Source of the DNA: Algoriphagus halophilus
GTDB lineage: Bacteria > Bacteroidota > Bacteroidia > Cytophagales > Cyclobacteriaceae
Assembly: GCF_900129785.1 (NCBI RefSeq)
Contig: NZ_FSRC01000002.1
Location: forward strand, 992,001-1,056,000
Direction of reading: 5' to 3'
DNA: 64,000 bases
Position numbers and translations under genes: made by a program. Position 1 is the first letter of the stretch. The number at the start of each line of letters is the position of its first letter. Shown piece after piece: positions 25,728 through 33,505 of this stretch. The notes below the pieces were generated by a model that worked only from the letters and a program-made list of their open reading frames with translations, did not search any database and was not told the DNA's origin.

Positions 25728-26972
25728 TTACTCAGATCTATTTTTATCAACTATATTATTAGATTTCAGTTTATTAATTTCATAAACTTTAAAACCATTG
25801 GAGTCATATTCTCCACTCCATGTCACTCCTTCAAAAAATATTGGACTGTAAGGACTATTTTTACCATTCCAACGATATGCTATTAATTTTTGCCAACTTG
25901 TATATTCATCATTGTCATATAGTTTTCTAGAATTTTTATTTAAAAAACGGTGAACATTTCCTTTAGGTGACCATCTTTTTAAAATATCATTAAAGTAAAT
26001 TTTTCCGTTTTTAGCATTCTTCAGTGCACCAATAATGTTAGAATCAAATTGATTTGCATCTTTTAAGAATAAACTAGAACCATTGCAGCATCCATTGCCA
26101 TCACTCCAGTGAATAAATCCAGTATCTCCAGCCCCAAAAGCAAGACCTAAATCTTTACAAAGTTTTTGTGCTTTGATTATAAAGGGTTTTATAACTTCTT
26201 GTTTTAAAGAGTAATCCCTGCCAATTTTTGTCAATCCTAAAGTTATCATTTCGTTCCATAAATCAATTCCTAAAGCTTTGTTTAGTGATTCTATTTGACG
26301 AGCTTTGTTTTCAACAGAAATTTTTAAGTGTTCTAAAGCAACATGATTTCCTCCGTGCAAGGCAATTTTTTTAATCATTTCGAGAACGTTGCTTTCAAAA
26401 GTTGGAATGATTGGTTGAATTCTAACAGATACAGGGATTCTATTTTTCTTTAAAATTCTTATCTTTTTTAATGTTTCATCAAAAGAGTCACAACCGATAT
26501 CTACATTAGCCCTTTTAGATTCAGAAACTCCTGCTACTGAAAGCCTAAACATTATATTCATGCCAGACATTAAGTTTAAATATTTGGGCTCTGTAAAAAT
26601 TTTACCTTTAGTGCTAACCATGGTTGGATAATCAAAATCCTTTAAAACTTTGAGAATTTCAAAGGTGATTTTGTTTTTTCCTTCGAAATCAGTAAATGGA
26701 TCTTGTAAACCACCAAGTTGGATAGGTATTCTCTGTTCAAACATCTCGTCTAATGCAGACTTTATTACTCCACTTTTAATTCTTTTCAAACGAGTACGAA
26801 GAGCTTCTGGAGAAGCAATTTGTACGCCTTTGTTTGAAGCCAACTTAGACCGTTTTTTCGAAAAACAGTAAGTGCAACCAAATTGACAAGTGTTGTAAGG
26901 GTCTATTCTTATTGGGGATGAGCAAAAAAATAATTGACTAGTTATAGTAATTGAATTCTTATAAAATGACAT
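25728..26972 (-). CDS. radical SAM protein (spore photoproduct lyase-like family)
   Basis: A 414-residue protein with the radical-SAM iron-sulfur motif CxxxCxxC at Cys29, Cys33 and Cys36 ('YNTCQFGCTYCFSKKR'). The following pattern ('QLGGLQDPFTDFE', 'MVSTKGKIF', 'FRLSVAG', 'VSVRIQPIIP') resembles the SplB-like radical SAM group often annotated 'SPL family radical SAM protein'. A second Cys-rich spot, 'SDGNGCCNGS', lies near residue 290 and could hold another cluster. Substrate unknown. It begins 4 bases after the membrane-protein gene and is the last gene of the mCpol operon. Base composition is AT-rich like the rest of the island, suggesting transfer. Confidence 0.8.
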   Translation of the reverse strand: MSFYKNSITITSQLFFCSSPIRIDPYNTCQFGCTYCFSKKRSKLASNKGVQIASPEALRTRLKRIKSGVIKSALDEMFEQRIPIQLGGLQDPFTDFEGKNKITFEILKVLKDFDYPTMVSTKGKIFTEPKYLNLMSGMNIMFRLSVAGVSESKRANVDIGCDSFDETLKKIRILKKNRIPVSVRIQPIIPTFESNVLEMIKKIALHGGNHVALEHLKISVENKARQIESLNKALGIDLWNEMITLGLTKIGRDYSLKQEVIKPFIIKAQKLCKDLGLAFGAGDTGFIHWSDGNGCCNGSSLFLKDANQFDSNIIGALKNAKNGKIYFNDILKRWSPKGNVHRFLNKNSRKLYDNDEYTSWQKLIAYRWNGKNSPYSPIFFEGVTWSGEYDSNGFKVYEINKLKSNNIVDKNRSE

Positions 26973-26976
26973 TGAA

Positions 26977-27708
26977 TTATATAAATACTTTAGCGATGTT
27001 ACAAATCACAATTAAACTGACACTAAAAATCATAAAAAAGATAACTATCCAAAACCAGTTTCGAGCTGTATTATTTTGTTTTGTAAGACTTGTATATAGA
27101 ATCCAAAAAAGTTCTTTTTCCTTTTCGTTTAGTTTAATATCGTCTTCTGAAATTTTGAGTAAATAAATCTTATTGTCCTCTAATTTAAATGGCAAAAGGA
27201 CATTGCGCCCTTTAACTTTTGGTATTCCAATATCAATTGTTTCATTATTTTTTGCTTTGGAAGTAAAATATTCTTTTCCTTCCTCGCCTTCAGCTTCAAT
27301 TGAAATATTTTTGTCAAACGATTCTCTTAATAATTCCCAAGTTTCATATTTAATGATATTATAATAAAACTCCCAAACTATCCAGCGATGTGAATGCTTT
27401 CTTTTTGAGAATTGTCCAAAATCTCTATATTCTTGGACAAATTTTGGACAATAAACTCTGTAAATAATTAAAGCAATTAAATAAAGTATTGCTGAAATCC
27501 ATGATAACCATAATGTTAAGGGAAGTTGAAATGGTAATTGTATGCCATCGAGAATTTCCTTATTTAGAATGCTTAATAATATCGGAACTATAAAAATTAC
27601 AGATGTAGCCGGTTTGACAATAGGATTTTTCATTACATCCATTGCAAATTGCCAATCCTTTCTATAATCTTTATTTACTAAGTTCAGATATGTACTTTTT
27701 TTTGACAT
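26977..27708 (-). CDS. multi-pass membrane protein of the mCpol operon
   Basis: A 243-residue protein I cannot assign to a family. Two hydrophobic segments lie at about residues 34-52 ('ATSVIFIVPILLSIL') and 60-85 ('PLTLWLSWISAILYLIALII'), and a third at about 217-240, leaving a central soluble domain of ~130 residues with an acidic stretch ('SIEAEGEEGKEYF') and a beta-rich part. It lies 48 bases after the mCpol gene and 4 bases before the radical SAM gene, so it is very likely in the same transcript. It could be a second membrane effector or a regulator of the mCpol system; this is inference. Confidence 0.7.
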   Translation of the reverse strand: MSKKSTYLNLVNKDYRKDWQFAMDVMKNPIVKPATSVIFIVPILLSILNKEILDGIQLPFQLPLTLWLSWISAILYLIALIIYRVYCPKFVQEYRDFGQFSKRKHSHRWIVWEFYYNIIKYETWELLRESFDKNISIEAEGEEGKEYFTSKAKNNETIDIGIPKVKGRNVLLPFKLEDNKIYLLKISEDDIKLNEKEKELFWILYTSLTKQNNTARNWFWIVIFFMIFSVSLIVICNIAKVFI

Positions 27709-27756
27709 AATATTATGCTTGTAAAAGTTTCTGTATTTACTTTGTTTTTATGCAGT

Positions 27757-28143
27757 TTAGGTTTTGTTTGCTGTTGTTTTATCTACGATTTTGTCTTTCC
27801 CAGATACTTTTGCTATATGCAAATTCAACATGCATTCGGTAATAGACGTTCCAACTCCAATACTTAAAGAGAAACCTGATTTTAGTTTAAACTCACTTTT
27901 TAATTTTTCTAAATATAAAATGTCATATTCATTCTTATTAATGATAAATAATATATCATCACACCCTGTCATTAGGACTTTAATTGATTTATGATTCTGA
28001 ATATTAGATAAAATCGAATTTATATTTTTTTGAATATTATCATGGATATTTTGAGCTTCTATAGTGTTAGATTCTAAAAGGGCTAGCTCAATCCTGTCTC
28101 CTACATTGTCTACATCTAACCGGACAAATATTTTATTTTCCAT
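27757..28143 (-). CDS. minimal CRISPR polymerase (mCpol) domain protein, OptS-like nucleotide cyclase of a Panoptes system
   Basis: A 128-residue stand-alone palm domain related to the Cas10 polymerase/cyclase palm. Visible motifs are the first metal-binding strand 'RLDVDNVGD' (Asp10, Asp12), the second-strand motif 'GCDDIL' (residues 60-65, a variant of GGDD) and the Cas10/mCpol C-terminal block 'SIGVGTSITECMLNLHIAK' ending in 'SGKDK'. In Panoptes such proteins (OptS) constantly make a cyclic dinucleotide that restrains a membrane effector; phage proteins that sponge cyclic nucleotides release it. The gene overlaps the preceding two-TM beta-barrel gene by 11 bases. No CRISPR or cas gene is present. 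Confidence 0.82.
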   Translation of the reverse strand: MENKIFVRLDVDNVGDRIELALLESNTIEAQNIHDNIQKNINSILSNIQNHKSIKVLMTGCDDILFIINKNEYDILYLEKLKSEFKLKSGFSLSIGVGTSITECMLNLHIAKVSGKDKIVDKTTANKT

Positions 28144-28765
28144 TATTATTCAAAGTTTTAGCATCATTAAATGAGTCTACTATTTTTTTTGAAATAAAGG
28201 AAACATCTATTTTGCCATTAGTTTTTTGGTTACTCCAATATTTTCCTTCAAGTTTTTTAGGATTGGATTCAATTATTCTCAGTTCTGTCGCTCCTTCTTG
28301 AAGGAACTCATTTTCATCTTGACTAGTTTCTTTACGATATAAATAAGCCGCATTTTTAAGCCCTGTTTCCTTCTTTAGGGATAAAGTTTCTGAATAAGAA
28401 GTCCCGATGAATGAGTCGGTGAAAGTTGTGAAATGAATTCTCAAAAAACTTTGTCGTATTACTATATAAAACTCAATATCTCCAGCTCCATTTCCGTTTT
28501 CATCTTTCCAATCGGATCTAAGTATCCCTGCCCAAGTACCACTTAAATTTGGTCGATAAAAAACCTTATCTAATCCCCAAATTTTCCAACCATAAGTAAA
28601 ATAAAATGTCCAAAAGAATGTTGTACTTGTTATTCCAAAACTAATAGCCCTAAGACCATTTGAAAGGTCAAAACTCTTATCTAAAATAATTAGGTAAGAT
28701 ATTCCCAATATCGTTGCTATTGCGATAGAGATACTTACAATAAGTTTTATTTCTTCTTTTTTCAT
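28133..28765 (-). CDS. two-transmembrane beta-barrel protein, OptE/Cap15-like effector of a Panoptes system
   Basis: A 210-residue protein from the ATG at 28765 (preceded by GAGAAACAAA); a TTG reading from 28786 would add seven residues. Two hydrophobic helices occupy about residues 8-28 and 37-58. A beta-rich domain follows, opening with 'PNLSGTWAGILRSDW' and including 'IEFYIVIRQSFLRIHF', 'TSYSETLSL' and 'KLEGKYWSNQKTNGKIDVSF'. This is the layout of the Cap15 CBASS effector and of Panoptes OptE (2TM-beta), where the barrel binds a cyclic nucleotide and the helices perforate the inner membrane on activation. It overlaps the mCpol gene by 11 bases, the expected partner arrangement. Confidence 0.78.
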   Translation of the reverse strand: MKKEEIKLIVSISIAIATILGISYLIILDKSFDLSNGLRAISFGITSTTFFWTFYFTYGWKIWGLDKVFYRPNLSGTWAGILRSDWKDENGNGAGDIEFYIVIRQSFLRIHFTTFTDSFIGTSYSETLSLKKETGLKNAAYLYRKETSQDENEFLQEGATELRIIESNPKKLEGKYWSNQKTNGKIDVSFISKKIVDSFNDAKTLNNNGK

Positions 28766-28945
28766 TTTGTTTCTCAATATTAGCAAACGCTTTTATAAAC
28801 CCAAGTCCGCCTATTCTATTGCATATATCTGCATGGTCTGCAGGGGTATTTTGTGTTGTGTAAACCAAATTAACAATTTCGGTAATGACTTCCTTGTCGA
28901 TATTGAATAGTTAGAAATTTATTTGCCTGTTTATTAATTGTCTCA

Positions 28946-28997
28946 GATGGCTACAGGGAATTGTAAATTCCTAATAATAAAAAAGCGTAGATGCATC
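28946..28997. repeat. nested hairpin with REP-like core
   Basis: An inner palindrome GGAATT-GTA-AATTCC (28957-28971) sits inside a second stem formed by GATG/CTAC (28946-28954) and GTAG/CATC (28987-28997). It is followed at once by GTTAGGT (28999-29005). The arrangement recalls REP elements or folded recombination sites; no transposase is nearby. Confidence 0.5.
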
Positions 28998-29040
28998 CGT
29001 TAGGTATGGTGGTCTAAACTTAGTGTAATCGGGAAGACTC

Positions 29041-29099
29041 GTACGACCTTTGGGCCGTGGCCTAGGCGCACCTTGGGCTTATAGCTCACGGCCGTCTAC
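29041..29099. repeat. long imperfect hairpin in GC-rich block
   Basis: Stem elements GTA/TAC, GAC/GTC (with one bulged C) and GGCCGTG/CACGGCC (29053-29059 with 29087-29093) enclose a 27-base loop that itself can pair weakly. The block is markedly GC-rich in an AT-rich island. It lies just 3' of the DUF2971 gene on the minus strand, and could be a terminator, an RNA structure or a recombination site. Confidence 0.5.
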
Positions 29100-29117
29100 T
29101 CGATTGACTTCAGTTTT

Positions 29118-29891
29118 TTATAATTCCGATTGCTTTATTGAGTCAATTTTTAAATTATACTTTTTGATAATATCTTTAATCAGGCCTAAGTACCAATCAG
29201 GGGCATAAGGACTAACCTGAATATTTGAAATTAGCTCGTCCGCATTAACCTTACATTTAATGACTGGAGTTTTAAGATAGAGCTGTCGCCTAGCGGGACT
29301 TATTTCTTCATGAGTCTTTAATTGACTAAGTTGATCCTCCAATTCCCTTGGATATGAAATTATTAGTCTAAACTCTTTCTCAGATTTGTACTCATTGCGT
29401 TTGATCGTAAATGCTGTTAACCCGTTTGACTTCCAATCAACTATATCTTTATCGAAGTCAATATAATTTATGACTGTGGGATATACATCTTCTTTTGTCT
29501 CAATCGCCCTTTTTAGCTTTTCATAACTTGTCTTTATGGCTATACCATTCTCTTTGGAGTAGATTTTCCACATGTGGACCATTTCATGGTTTTCTTTAGT
29601 CCAACAGCTCAAGTAAATATTCTTATTGTCGTTGTTTAGAATTTGAGAAAAATTCCAATATCGTTTATCAAGTTTGCCATCCTTAATCTCCCTTCTTGTT
29701 GATTCGTCAATTAATGCAGATGTTTTTTTTGGTAGAACGCCTTCATACTTATCTTCAAATAAGTCTCCTCTTACAAACGTCAATTCTTGATTTGTTAGAA
29801 GAGCCATAAAAGAAGGAATGTCCATATACCTCCAAAGAGTTACATCTTTATCAGGTGGGTTCATTATTGGATGATCTTCATTTATTGGCAT
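29118..29891 (-). CDS. DUF2971 domain protein
   Basis: A 257-residue protein with the DUF2971 signature: N-terminal 'LWRYMDIPSFMALLTNQELTF', then 'DLFEDKYEG', the central 'YLSCWTKENHEMVHMWKIYS' and 'GIAIKTSYEKL', and 'KRNEYKSEKEFRLII'. The biochemical role of DUF2971 is not established; such genes occur often in accessory and defence-rich loci. AT-rich composition matches the neighbouring mCpol operon, but about 350 bases and a structured block separate them, so it is probably an independent unit. The sequence ACCTAAC/GTTAGGT occurs just upstream of its start. Confidence 0.78.
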   Translation of the reverse strand: MPINEDHPIMNPPDKDVTLWRYMDIPSFMALLTNQELTFVRGDLFEDKYEGVLPKKTSALIDESTRREIKDGKLDKRYWNFSQILNNDNKNIYLSCWTKENHEMVHMWKIYSKENGIAIKTSYEKLKRAIETKEDVYPTVINYIDFDKDIVDWKSNGLTAFTIKRNEYKSEKEFRLIISYPRELEDQLSQLKTHEEISPARRQLYLKTPVIKCKVNADELISNIQVSPYAPDWYLGLIKDIIKKYNLKIDSIKQSEL

Positions 29892-30310
29892 ATCATTTTT
29901 TTAAATTACACCTAACATTTGTATATACGAATTCCGCATATTTCCATTATAGTTGGAATAGGAGCATGGGTTTATAAAGCACTGAAAAACAAGTATTAAT
30001 AAATCGTAACCGACAACAACCGACAAAAATTCTTTGTTGTTTTCTAAAACGCTCGATCTAACCCCAATCCCACCAACCCTTGAAGTACGGAAACTAAAAG
30101 TTGAGTTCCTATACCCAGTACTGGGTATTTTATACTTTTTTGAGCTGTTTTTTGTAGTTCAGCCCCATTTATTTGGGTTGATTCCTTGGGATTCTTCATT
30201 TTGATCTCCTTGGAATAAGTTGAATTCTTGCTCTAATAGTCCATCAATAATATAGATTATTGGGAGTTTAGTTGATGGAATCAATAGAACTTCCATCTTC
30301 GTTTTGATCA
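29892..30310. other. gene-poor spacer with palindrome and ORF remnant
   Basis: No intact gene is seen. At 29930-29999 (+) an open stretch ending 'VGIGAWVYKALKNKY' before a stop looks like the tail of a lost membrane protein. ACCTAAC at about 29907 is the reverse complement of GTTAGGT at 28999. A perfect 18-base palindrome lies at 30111-30128. The rest is AT-rich and featureless to the eye. Confidence 0.4.
30111..30128. promoter_or_regulatory. perfect 18-base palindrome, candidate operator
   Basis: ATACCCAGTACTGGGTAT is a perfect inverted repeat without loop, followed by TTTTATAC. Its form fits a dimeric regulator site better than a terminator, because there is no loop and the flanks are not T runs. 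The target promoter is not identifiable. Confidence 0.35.
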
Positions 30311-30342
30311 AAAAAAGCCCCTTCTGTGAGTCAGAAGAGGCT
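30310..30342 (-). terminator. Rho-independent terminator of the subtilase gene
   Basis: On the minus strand the stem AGCCTCTTCTG / CAGAAGGGGCT (one mismatch, 5-base loop) is followed by six or more T residues. It lies about 30 bases past the protease stop codon. Confidence 0.85.
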
Positions 30343-30373
30343 TTGCTTATGTTTTTTATTAAGATACCAGGCT

Positions 30374-32008
30374 TTACAAACTTGCTTTCCCGTTAGCCAC
30401 TTGACTGGCCAAGATCAGGGCATTGTATAGGTTGGCGATCTTCCCAGAGGATGAGATCTCGGAGAAGGGTTTTTCTTCTCCTTCCGGACCTCCTACCATG
30501 ACTTCTATGTCTAAAGCAATACCTGACTCCAAGATTACTTGCTTCACTTGGGCGGCACTCAGGCTTGGATAATAGGATCGGATCATGGCCGCCAAACCCG
30601 TTACTGCAGGAGCGGCCATGGAAGTGCCGTCCTGAAATTCATAGCCATTATTGGGCATAGTGGATAGAATCTCTTGCCCAGGGGCAAAGATGTCCACGTA
30701 CTTCTTTCCATAATTGGAAAATACTGCGACCATTTCAGATCCCAGCATTGGAGTCAAGGCACCCACGGTGAGGTAATTGTCTTCAAATTCACTTTGTGCT
30801 CCATTGGGATGGTCATTCGGGAAACTTGGGTTCTTCGGATCATCCAAATCAATTCCATCGTTTCCAGCAGCATGTACAAAGAGCACATCTTTGGAAGCCG
30901 CATAGGCTAAGGCATCATAGACCCATTCGGAATTAGGGGAGAATCCCTTTCCAAAACTCGCATTGATGACCTTGGCTCCATTATCTGCTGCATAGCGAAT
31001 TGCCAATGCGATGTCCTTGTCGTATTCATCTCCATTAGGCACCGCCCGGACAGACATGATTTTGACACGATTCGCGACGCCGTCCACGCCCTTTTTATTG
31101 TTTCGGGTAGCAGCAATGATTCCTGCTACATGGGAACCATGGCTTTCCTCTGTATCTCTGATATTCGGATCTCCATTGCCATAGTCCTGATCGGAATAAT
31201 CATAAGGATCATCTCCTACGGGAGTTCGACCGTTGAAATCCACGTTCAGGTTATAGTTCACCATGGTCTCGTAATAGTTGATTCCTGCTTGAAGTTCTTC
31301 GATCGCATCTGGGATATTTTCCCCCATGCTGATCACCTGCATCAACATCCCTACGGTTCTCTCTTCCTGTACATTCTTAGGCTCATATCCTTGTAGATCA
31401 GCTAAGGAATAGTATTCTTTTCCCAAAGCAGTCTTGATATTCTTATCGGCTAAGGTCACCAACGCTTCGATCTGCTTTAGCTGAGGAAGGGCTGCTCTGG
31501 CTTCAGGAAGCTTTTCATTGATCTTTTCTTGGGCAGCTGCTTGATAGGCCTCATCTCCGAGTTTCAACCGGACGATTCTTGCCATTTCCATTTGTTCATT
31601 GAAGGATTCGCCTAGGAAGTTGTATCCATGGATGTCGTCAATGTATCCATTCCCATCATTATCGAGACCATCCCCAGGCTTCTCTCCTGGATTGGTCCAA
31701 AGAACCTCTTGGATATCCTCATGATCCAGGTCAATACCTGAGTCAATCACAGCCACGATGACTTCCTCTCCTTTTTTCTTTTTGAGGAGTTCCGCATAGG
31801 CGCGGTCTATGCTCATGCCTGGAATCGTATCTTGCTGTAAATCTAGATGTCCCCAATGCCTGGATTCCTGATCGGTCAGTTCGGCTACTTTGGGGCTGGT
31901 GTTGGTATAGCTGATCGGCGGGGCGGTGATTAAGGAGGAGGAACTACATCCCATGACCATCAGGCCTACTCCCAACCCGGCCAACAGCTGGATTTTGCTT
32001 CTAATCAT
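30374..32008 (-). CDS. S8 family serine peptidase (subtilase), lipoprotein
   Basis: A 544-residue lipoprotein from the ATG at 32008, chosen because it gives a normal signal peptide with lipobox 'VMGC' (Cys21); an upstream ATG at 32029 would add seven residues. The subtilase triad is intact: Asp89 in 'AVIDSGIDLDHED', His290 in 'SHGSHVAGIIAA' and Ser463 in 'DGTSMAAPAVTGLAA'. About 200 residues separate Asp and His, against roughly 30-40 in classical subtilisin. The insert includes a 'DGLDNDGNGYIDDIHG' calcium-loop-like segment and a helical region. It is probably anchored at the outer membrane, degrading extracellular or periplasmic protein, and is monocistronic with its own terminator. Confidence 0.93.
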   Translation of the reverse strand: MIRSKIQLLAGLGVGLMVMGCSSSSLITAPPISYTNTSPKVAELTDQESRHWGHLDLQQDTIPGMSIDRAYAELLKKKKGEEVIVAVIDSGIDLDHEDIQEVLWTNPGEKPGDGLDNDGNGYIDDIHGYNFLGESFNEQMEMARIVRLKLGDEAYQAAAQEKINEKLPEARAALPQLKQIEALVTLADKNIKTALGKEYYSLADLQGYEPKNVQEERTVGMLMQVISMGENIPDAIEELQAGINYYETMVNYNLNVDFNGRTPVGDDPYDYSDQDYGNGDPNIRDTEESHGSHVAGIIAATRNNKKGVDGVANRVKIMSVRAVPNGDEYDKDIALAIRYAADNGAKVINASFGKGFSPNSEWVYDALAYAASKDVLFVHAAGNDGIDLDDPKNPSFPNDHPNGAQSEFEDNYLTVGALTPMLGSEMVAVFSNYGKKYVDIFAPGQEILSTMPNNGYEFQDGTSMAAPAVTGLAAMIRSYYPSLSAAQVKQVILESGIALDIEVMVGGPEGEEKPFSEISSSGKIANLYNALILASQVANGKASL

Positions 32009-32116
32009 AGTCCAATGTAACGCTCCCAAATGAAAAATGGATTGAAAAACGCTGTTAAAATTGGTGAAGGGAATGTGGTTTTACTTGAGTGGCATTTTGG
32101 ATGAATCCATGGTTTT

Positions 32117-33505
32117 TTAAAGTGGTACATAGACCACCATTAATGCCCAGGCAATGAAAAACAGGATAAAAGGGATGAATAAATACCCCATGACGTCCCG
32201 TGCCTGGATTTTAATGCCAACTCCCATAATGGGAAGGATAAGCAGCAAATAGAAGGGCTGCAATGAATTCGTCAAACTTTCCCCAAAAGCGATAGACATG
32301 GAGGCTCTAGCAATCATTTTGGTGACTTGGAGTTCAGGAAGCCCTACTCCAAGTTCTTTTACCGCATCGATGACGCTTGGACCGACGACCGCAAACTCTC
32401 CTCCTGCAGATGGGATCGCAAAATTGACGATTGCCCCATTGAGAAAGGCCAAAAATGGAAAACTTTCTATCGTGCCGATTGAGACCATGGCATTGGTAAG
32501 TTCATTTCCTAACCCAGTATATTTCATGATTCCCATGATTCCTGCATAAAAAGGAAACTGAAACAGAATTGCCGAAATATTACTACTGGAGCGTTTCATA
32601 ACGATTCCATATCGGATGGGGGTTTGATGCAAAAACAGACCCATCACAATAAAAATAAAAATCATGATGTTCAGGTTGATGTCCAATCCTTTGGTACTGA
32701 AATAATAAATGATGTAAACTAGCCCCATCAGCCCGATAACATATTGAAGGATAGGGCTATTGTTCTGTCTATCTGAAAAAGAAATTTCCTTTTGCTTCAT
32801 ACTTTCGGCTTCTTCCAGGATGGTAAGTTCCTGATTTTGAGTTTTTGAGGAAAGCATTTCTTCCAGCCCATTTGATTTTTTTGGAGCTAATAAAAAGAAA
32901 AGGAGGGGACCAAAGAATAAAGAAAAACCAATAATGGACATATTTAAAATAGATCCTAAGGTATAAGAAGTTGGGATGGTACCAGACAAAACTCCCGCCT
33001 CAATTAAGTAATTATTTTCAGTGTTAAGCAAGAGTGGGATAGTACTTGAAAATCCACTGACCCAAACCCCTCCGGAGAAATAAACACAGGCAATGAGGTA
33101 GGGGTAATTGACCCCTTTGATCCGTAAGGCAAGTTCTCTTCCCAGCACGGCAGTAATAACGATCCAACCCCAACTGACCGCACTTAGAAGCATCCCAATG
33201 AGGATGATGAATGGATAAAGCTGCCTAGGAGTTTGAATGAATTGGGTGAGTTTGGAAAAGAATCGTTTTATAATGGGAGAGAGGGCGATGGAATAGCCTG
33301 TTACTAGTAGGAGGGTCATTTGCATACCAAACTCTAAAAGCTGCCAAAACCCTTGGTACCAAGCCGAAATAGTATCCATAATGGTGGATTCTGTCCATAC
33401 TAGTGCGGAAACAGCGGTTATGATGGTCAAGACCAACGCAAAAACAAAAGCATTTGGCATATACTTTTTAAATAGGTTGGTGAATTGCTCTCCTAGGTCT
33501 CCCAT
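32117..33505 (-). CDS. AtoE-type short-chain fatty acid transporter
   Basis: A 462-residue inner-membrane protein with about 11-12 hydrophobic helices. The start 'LFKKYMPNAFVFALVLTIIT', the helix 'GFWQLLEFGMQMTLLLVTGY', 'SWGWIVITAVLGRELA' and 'NFAIPSAGGEFAVVGPSVIDA' match the AtoE / TIGR00366 family, which imports short-chain fatty acids. Substrate is by family only. It is a single gene, with about 90 bases before the next gene downstream on the same strand (the subtilase). Confidence 0.85.
   Translation of the reverse strand: MGDLGEQFTNLFKKYMPNAFVFALVLTIITAVSALVWTESTIMDTISAWYQGFWQLLEFGMQMTLLLVTGYSIALSPIIKRFFSKLTQFIQTPRQLYPFIILIGMLLSAVSWGWIVITAVLGRELALRIKGVNYPYLIACVYFSGGVWVSGFSSTIPLLLNTENNYLIEAGVLSGTIPTSYTLGSILNMSIIGFSLFFGPLLFFLLAPKKSNGLEEMLSSKTQNQELTILEEAESMKQKEISFSDRQNNSPILQYVIGLMGLVYIIYYFSTKGLDINLNIMIFIFIVMGLFLHQTPIRYGIVMKRSSSNISAILFQFPFYAGIMGIMKYTGLGNELTNAMVSIGTIESFPFLAFLNGAIVNFAIPSAGGEFAVVGPSVIDAVKELGVGLPELQVTKMIARASMSIAFGESLTNSLQPFYLLLILPIMGVGIKIQARDVMGYLFIPFILFFIAWALMVVYVPL

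Larger units (their letters stand above)
28766..29117. other. gene-free stretch with ORF remnant and structured GC-rich block
   Basis: About 350 bases separate the OptE-like gene from the DUF2971 gene. On the minus strand an open stretch (28910 down to about 28740, in another frame, running into the start of the OptE-like gene) reads '...EIVNLVYTTQNTPADHADIC' and looks like the tail of a protein, without an upstream start. Between 28940 and 29100 lie two hairpins described separately. The promoter of the operon should lie here, but I see no clear -7/-33 pair. Confidence 0.5.

Noticed and set aside
27757..28143. mCpol protein as an ordinary GGDEF diguanylate cyclase
   Set aside because: It is too short, lacks the GGDEF/GGEEF loop and RxxD site, and its C-terminal 'GVGTSITE...AK.SGKD' block matches Cas10/mCpol palms better; the 2TM-beta partner also fits mCpol.
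27757..28143. Part of a type III CRISPR-Cas locus
   Set aside because: No repeats with spacers and no other cas genes are visible in the window.
28677..28868. Separate gene upstream of the OptE-like gene on the minus strand
   Set aside because: Its only start is a TTG, it overlaps the OptE-like coding start in another frame, and its far end reads through that gene's leader; it is more likely the remnant tail of a lost gene.
29041..29099. tRNA gene
   Set aside because: The hairpin is GC-rich, but no TTC-loop (GGTTCRA), D-loop or acceptor pairing with CCA-side geometry is present.
30111..30128. Rho-independent terminator
   Set aside because: The palindrome has no loop and only a short T run interrupted by ATAC; no gene ends nearby.
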